64,000 bases of DNA from an uncultured Eubacterium sp. (GTDB lineage: Bacteria; Bacillota; Clostridia; Oscillospirales; Acutalibacteraceae). The DNA lies in the NCBI RefSeq assembly GCF_945980375.1, contig NZ_CAMFQO010000004.1, positions 1 through 64,000 of the forward strand, given 5' to 3'. The position numbers were made by a program, and so were the translations under genes. The first letter of the stretch is position 1. Every line of letters starts with the position of its first letter. Positions 60,274 to 64,000 of the stretch are shown in pieces. The notes under the pieces were generated by a model. The model saw only the letters and a program-made list of their open reading frames with translations, was not told where the DNA came from and did not search any database.

Positions 60274-61113
60274 TTATGCCTCCAATTCTGCAAGCCTTGC
60301 ACCAAGCTCTGCCATTGCGATATTATATTCTTCCTCGTTTGGTGCCTTACCGTGCCAGCCAACCTGATTTTCCATATACGAAACGCCCTTGCCCTTTACG
60401 GTTTTCATTATAATTGCAAAAGGCTTATCTGACTTATGGAAGGCATCAAACGCACCCTCAAGAGCATCAAAATCGTTGCCGTCAATAACAGTAACATCAA
60501 AGCCGAATGATTTGATTTTTTCATCAACAGGCTCTGCCGACATAACCTCGGAGCATGGACCGTCAATTTGCAAGCCATTGCAGTCTACAATAGCACAGAA
60601 ATTATCAAGCTTATATTGGTTGGCAAACATCATTGCCTCCCAAACCTGACCTTCCTCAATTTCGCCGTCGCCCAAAACAGCATACACATTAATGTCCTTG
60701 TTCAGATACTTTGCACCCTTTGCCATACCTACGGCAACACTAATGCCCTGACCTAATGAGCCGGTGCTCATATCAATTCCGGGAACAGTATTCATATTAG
60801 GATGTCCCTGAAGATATGAATCAATATGGCGAAGTGTTTTCAAGTCCTCAACAGGAAAGAAGCCCTTATATGCAAGTGCCGCATACAAGCCCGGTGCACA
60901 ATGTCCCTTTGAAAGAACAAGTCTGTCCCTGTCTTCCCATTTTGGCTCTGAAGGATTGACTCTCATTTCCTTTGCATAAAGATAAGCAAAAGCATCTGCA
61001 GCTGAAAGTGAGCCACCGGGATGTCCTGCCTTTGCATTATAAGTGCCTTCAATTATGCCCATACGGATTTTGGTGGCATAAATTTCAAGCTCTTTTTTAC
61101 ATAATGAATCCAT
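60274..61113 (-). CDS. Transketolase N-terminal half (subunit A)
   Basis: 279 aa. The TPP diphosphate site is 'VLGDGEIEEGQVWEAMMFA' with 'CNGLQIDG'; 'LVLSKGHCAPGLYAALA' and 'GHPNMNTVPGIDMSTGSLGQG' are substrate/cofactor residues. It pairs with the C-terminal half to form one active transketolase. First gene of the pair; the upstream stretch 61114-61210 holds GGAGTT and AT-rich sequence and shares the divergent region with the membrane protein promoter. Confidence 0.94.
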   Translation of the reverse strand: MDSLCKKELEIYATKIRMGIIEGTYNAKAGHPGGSLSAADAFAYLYAKEMRVNPSEPKWEDRDRLVLSKGHCAPGLYAALAYKGFFPVEDLKTLRHIDSYLQGHPNMNTVPGIDMSTGSLGQGISVAVGMAKGAKYLNKDINVYAVLGDGEIEEGQVWEAMMFANQYKLDNFCAIVDCNGLQIDGPCSEVMSAEPVDEKIKSFGFDVTVIDGNDFDALEGAFDAFHKSDKPFAIIMKTVKGKGVSYMENQVGWHGKAPNEEEYNIAMAELGARLAELEA

Positions 61114-61210
61114 AAAAAAACTCCTTTGTTTTATTATCCATTTTATTTTACCAAATTATTAGGGAATGTGCAAGGATAAATATTAATGTGTCGCTATATT
61201 ATTCTATGTA

Positions 61211-61239
61211 TTGATTTAACCGTGCATAATGTGTATAAT
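61211..61239 (+). promoter_or_regulatory. Promoter of the membrane protein/GT2 operon
   Basis: TTGATT (61211-61216), 17-bp spacer, TATAAT (61234-61239), 35 bp ahead of the chosen ATG. Confidence 0.8.
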
Positions 61240-61273
61240 AAGTATATATTCTTGTCTGATTAAGGAGAAAAAA

Positions 61274-62848
61274 ATGGAAGCAACATCAACAGCTGTTCGC
61301 GCAAGGGAAGATGCAATATCTAAAAAGATTTTAAGCATTATTACCGCTATCATAGGCTTTTTGCCGTTTATATCGCTGATGATGGCAAAATGGCGAATAG
61401 ACAACGATACATATTGGATTATCAAAACAGGAGAATACATCTGCAACAACGGTATTCCCACCAAGGATTTTTTGACAATGCACAAAACGATGGACCTTGT
61501 TGTTCAGCAATGGGCGGCAGATGTCATATTCTACAAGCTGTACAGCCTTATGGGATTTATCGGTCCTATGCTTCTTGTGCTGGTAATGTACAGTGTGTTT
61601 CTTGTTTTGATGAAAAAGCTTTGCCTGCAAATATCAAACAAGCCTATAATGGCAAGCATTGCAACCTTTATTGCAGGCATTTCGATGACACAGTTTTTTG
61701 TTACAAGGCCTCAAATTTTTACTTACTCAATTATCATCATTGAGCTTTTGTGCCTTGAAAGATTTGTTAAGGACGGCAAATACAGACACCTTGCCGTGCT
61801 GCCTGTTTTGTCGGTGCTTGAGGTTAATTTGCATGCTTCTATGTGGACCATGCTTTTCATTATACTTCTTCCTTATTTTGTAAATGCTCTTCCGCTTAAA
61901 ATCAAGGGTAAATCCTTTGCCTGCTGCAAGCTTCTTCCGCTTGTTGTAACAGCGGTTGCAATGGGTGTTGCAGGATTGATTACACCGTACGGGATAAAAG
62001 GACTTTCGTTCCTGTTTACAACATCAATCGGCAACAAGGTTAACAGCTCAATTATGGAGCTTAATCCGTTAACATTTGAGCTTTCGCTCAGTGCCATGTC
62101 CGATTATGTAGTGTTGGCAATAGTGTTGTGCACCTACCTTTTTTACAAAAAAGGCAAGACCACAATTCGCTACGTTTTGCTCACGGCAGGCACCTGTGCA
62201 ATGATGTTAACCTACATAAAGCTCATTCCGTACTTTGTTATCTGTGCAACGGCAACCCTGCTTGCATACATTGACAATGTTGATTTTGTCGGCACATTCA
62301 AAAGGCTTGTTGAAGAGGACAAAAGAAAGAACGAAGGAAAGAAGCAATCAAAGCTTCTTGTACCTCTTACGGTTACATTGATTGCCGTGTTCTCTATATT
62401 CATTGTTGGATTTATAGGTCAAAGCATATATTCCGAAGCATCAAATTTCATCAAAAATGACGGCGGGAACAAAAGCATTGTTGCCCTTGACGAAGCAATC
62501 GATGCAATGCAAGCGGACATTGACAGCAATAATGTTGATGAATTAATACTTTTCAACGGATTTAATGCAGGTGCTTATCTTGAATTCAAGGGATATACAA
62601 CATATATTGACCCACGAGCAGACTCGTTTGTTAAGGAAGCTAATCACGAATTTGATTACCTGACGGAATACAGCAAAATTGCAAAGGGCGAAAAGAACTA
62701 CAAGAAGGTATTTGACAAATACGGCTTTAACTACGCACTTGTATGCAGAGGCTCCGAAAAGCCTTTATACATAAATCTTAAAAACGACAAAGATTACGAA
62801 TTAATATTTAAGAACAAAAACTATGCTGTATTTAAGAAAACAGCATAA
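61274..62848 (+). CDS. Polytopic membrane protein, possible GT-C-type glycosyltransferase
   Basis: 524 aa from ATG 61274 (AAGGAGAAAAAA before it; the track start lies before the site and overlaps the promoter). About ten membrane helices are followed by a C-terminal soluble domain (about 390-524). The first loop has 'NDTYWIIKTGEYI' with an acidic residue after the first helix, then 'VVQQWAADVIFYKLY', a layout of GT-C lipid-linked sugar transferases, but no strict family motif was found. Its pairing with a GT2 enzyme (21-base gap) supports a surface-glycan role (inference). Confidence 0.65.
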   Translation: MEATSTAVRAREDAISKKILSIITAIIGFLPFISLMMAKWRIDNDTYWIIKTGEYICNNGIPTKDFLTMHKTMDLVVQQWAADVIFYKLYSLMGFIGPMLLVLVMYSVFLVLMKKLCLQISNKPIMASIATFIAGISMTQFFVTRPQIFTYSIIIIELLCLERFVKDGKYRHLAVLPVLSVLEVNLHASMWTMLFIILLPYFVNALPLKIKGKSFACCKLLPLVVTAVAMGVAGLITPYGIKGLSFLFTTSIGNKVNSSIMELNPLTFELSLSAMSDYVVLAIVLCTYLFYKKGKTTIRYVLLTAGTCAMMLTYIKLIPYFVICATATLLAYIDNVDFVGTFKRLVEEDKRKNEGKKQSKLLVPLTVTLIAVFSIFIVGFIGQSIYSEASNFIKNDGGNKSIVALDEAIDAMQADIDSNNVDELILFNGFNAGAYLEFKGYTTYIDPRADSFVKEANHEFDYLTEYSKIAKGEKNYKKVFDKYGFNYALVCRGSEKPLYINLKNDKDYELIFKNKNYAVFKKTA

Positions 62849-62869
62849 AACAAAGGAAATATAAACAAT

Positions 62870-63802
62870 ATGAAAACAGCAGTTTTAATTCCATGCTACA
62901 ACGAGGCCGCTACAATTGAAAAGGTTATCAGGGATTTTCAGGAGAATATGCCACACGCTGACATATATGTGTATGACAACAACTCTACCGACGACACATA
63001 CAACATTGCAAAAAACGCAGGTGCTATCGTAAGACGGGAGGTGCGTCAGGGCAAGGGCAACGTTGTACGCTCTATGTTCAGGGATATTGAGGCCGATTGC
63101 TACATTATGGCAGACGGTGACAACACGTATCCTGCAAAATTTGGGCCTATTCTTGAAAAAGAGGTGCTTGAGGGCAGAGCCGATATGGCGGTCGGCGACA
63201 GACTAAGCTCCACATATTTTGAAATGAACAAGCGCAGATTTCACAATTTCGGTAATGTACTTGTGCAAAAAATGATCAATTTGCTTTTTCACTCAAGCAT
63301 AAATGACGTTATGACAGGAGCCAGAGCATTCAGCAGAGATTTTGTTAAATCCTTCCCCGTGCTTTGCAAGGGCTTTGAGATTGAAACAGAAATGACCATA
63401 TTTGCACTTGATAATAATTTTAAGATTGTTGAAATACCAATCGAATATCAAGACCGAGAGGAAGGCAGCGAAAGCAAGCTTAATACTTACTCAGACGGCT
63501 TAAAGGTTTTGAAAACCATAGGTATGCTTTTTAGGGATACAAAGCCGTTATCGTTCTTTTCCGTAATAGCAGCCGTGTTTATGGGGCTTGCAGTGGGCTT
63601 CTTTGTTCCCGTTTTTGCAGAATATATCGAAACGGGATTTGTGCCGAAAATGCCAACCTTTGTTGCGGCAATCACCTTTGGCATTATTTCGGTTACTACC
63701 TTCTTTACAGGCGTTATGCTGTCGGTGCTAAGAAAGCAGCACAGGCAGGTCTTTGAGGTAAATCTTAACATAATAAGAATGCTAAACAGGGACGATAAAT
63801 AA
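62870..63802 (+). CDS. GT2 polyprenyl-phosphate sugar transferase with C-terminal membrane helices
   Basis: 310 aa. The GT-A core 'LIPCYNEAATIEKVI', 'YDNNSTDDTYNIAKNAGA', 'REVRQGKGNVVRSMF' and the DxD-like 'MADGDNTYPA' are of the dolichol-/undecaprenyl-phosphate mannose or glucose synthase group. Two C-terminal helices ('FFSVIAAVFMGLAVGFFVPVF', 'VAAITFGIISVTTFFTGVML') anchor it. It likely charges undecaprenyl phosphate with a sugar for the membrane protein encoded upstream. AAAGGAAATATAAACAAT precedes the ATG. Confidence 0.88.
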   Translation: MKTAVLIPCYNEAATIEKVIRDFQENMPHADIYVYDNNSTDDTYNIAKNAGAIVRREVRQGKGNVVRSMFRDIEADCYIMADGDNTYPAKFGPILEKEVLEGRADMAVGDRLSSTYFEMNKRRFHNFGNVLVQKMINLLFHSSINDVMTGARAFSRDFVKSFPVLCKGFEIETEMTIFALDNNFKIVEIPIEYQDREEGSESKLNTYSDGLKVLKTIGMLFRDTKPLSFFSVIAAVFMGLAVGFFVPVFAEYIETGFVPKMPTFVAAITFGIISVTTFFTGVMLSVLRKQHRQVFEVNLNIIRMLNRDDK

Positions 63803-63818
63803 AAGATTATATAAAAGC

Positions 63819-63859
63819 AAAAAAGTGAGGTGCTCAATACCGGAGCTCCTCACTTTTTA
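63819..63859. terminator. Bidirectional terminator
   Basis: AAAAAGTGAGG-tGCTC...GAGC-tCCTCACTTTTT between the GT2 gene and the convergent gene at the window edge. Confidence 0.92.
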
Positions 63860-63867
63860 TTATTAAA

Positions 63868-64000
63868 TTATTCTTTAAGCGCAGCCTTTACAGATGCAAG
63901 CTCGTCAGCAAGCTCCTTTGGAAGCTTGTCGCCAAACTTTGCGTAAAGCTCGTCAACGCCCTTAAGCTCTTCTTCCCAAGCAGCCTTGTCAACATCAAGA
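63868..64000 (-). CDS. pckG: 3' end of a gene, probably GTP-type phosphoenolpyruvate carboxykinase
   Basis: Only the last 43 codons are in the window: '...DVDKAAWEEELKGVDELYAK' then 'FGDKLPKELADELASVKAAL' and TAA (63870-63868). The ending W-x4-(L/V)-x7-KFGD-x-LP-x-EL-x2-EL-x-(A/S)-(L/V)-K is what I remember of PckG C-termini; the catalytic part is outside the window, so the call is tentative. Confidence 0.55.
   Translation of the reverse strand, partial: LDVDKAAWEEELKGVDELYAKFGDKLPKELADELASVKAALKE

Overview
The window looks like a chromosomal segment from an anaerobic, spore-forming, low-to-moderate GC Clostridia species. It is probably a gut or rumen member of the Oscillospirales/Ruminococcaceae; this placement is inference from gene content, since there is no rRNA gene here. 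Supporting signs are SpoVAC, SpoVAE and a YlbJ-like protein, a ferredoxin-linked NAD(P) oxidoreductase operon, a T-box-controlled leuAB operon, split transketolase subunits, scattered glycoside hydrolases (GH38, GH43, GH2, GH63-like), and near-consensus Firmicutes promoters and Shine-Dalgarno sites throughout.

Layout. 0-4.3 kb: a nested inverted repeat, a MATE exporter, an AT-rich five-zinc-ribbon/PD-(D/E)XK/NUMOD1 endonuclease-like gene, a tRNA 3'-end remnant, an initiator tRNA gene, and a promoter-to-terminator unit that looks like a small structured RNA. 4.3-9.1 kb: glycerate kinase, a small unknown protein and a GH38 alpha-mannosidase. 9.2-16.6 kb: a DUF308 membrane protein and an EF-G-like GTPase, divergent from a three-gene NuoE/NuoF/NfnB-type operon (Stn/Bfu-like, candidate electron-bifurcating transhydrogenase). 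16.6-22 kb: a GPH sugar symporter cut by an in-frame TGA, a degenerate FeoB-like G domain next to spoVAE, an orphan MacB-type ATPase, spoVAC and a GH43 enzyme. 22-32.4 kb: an SDR enzyme, GH2 beta-galactosidase, and the conserved block CBS protein-phoH-ybeY-era-yqzL-recO-mutS2. The 50-aa yqzL gene is absent from the supplied ORF track.

32.4-46.9 kb: an FkbM methyltransferase, GtrA-like protein, metallophosphoesterase, GH63-like glycosidase, then a polysaccharide export/phosphotyrosine module (Wzz-like, BY-kinase with a Gly/Tyr repeat tail, CpsB phosphatase), YlbJ-like protein, a lipoprotein nuclease, a RING-like DUF2628 protein, galU, a CPBP protease and tadA. 46.9-50.7 kb: leuA-leuB behind a T-box leader, and a phosphoribosyltransferase-like gene. 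50.8-55.65 kb: an accessory segment in which two related arrays of GC-rich palindromic repeats flank a secreted 1075-aa protein and a 52-aa peptide gene, followed by a DUF559 nuclease bracketed by single copies of the same repeat. 55.65-61.1 kb: pgk-tpiA-gpmI and a split transketolase. 61.2-64 kb: a polytopic membrane protein and a GT2 transferase, and the 3' end of a probable GTP-type PEP carboxykinase.

The housekeeping blocks are ordinary. The parts most likely to be undescribed are the DUF559-plus-palindrome arrangement, the 52-aa peptide co-transcribed with the secreted protein, the P-loop-less FeoB-like protein beside spoVAE, the candidate small RNA near tRNA-fMet, and the multi-zinc-ribbon nuclease. 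All functional statements come from reading motifs by eye; no database search was run.
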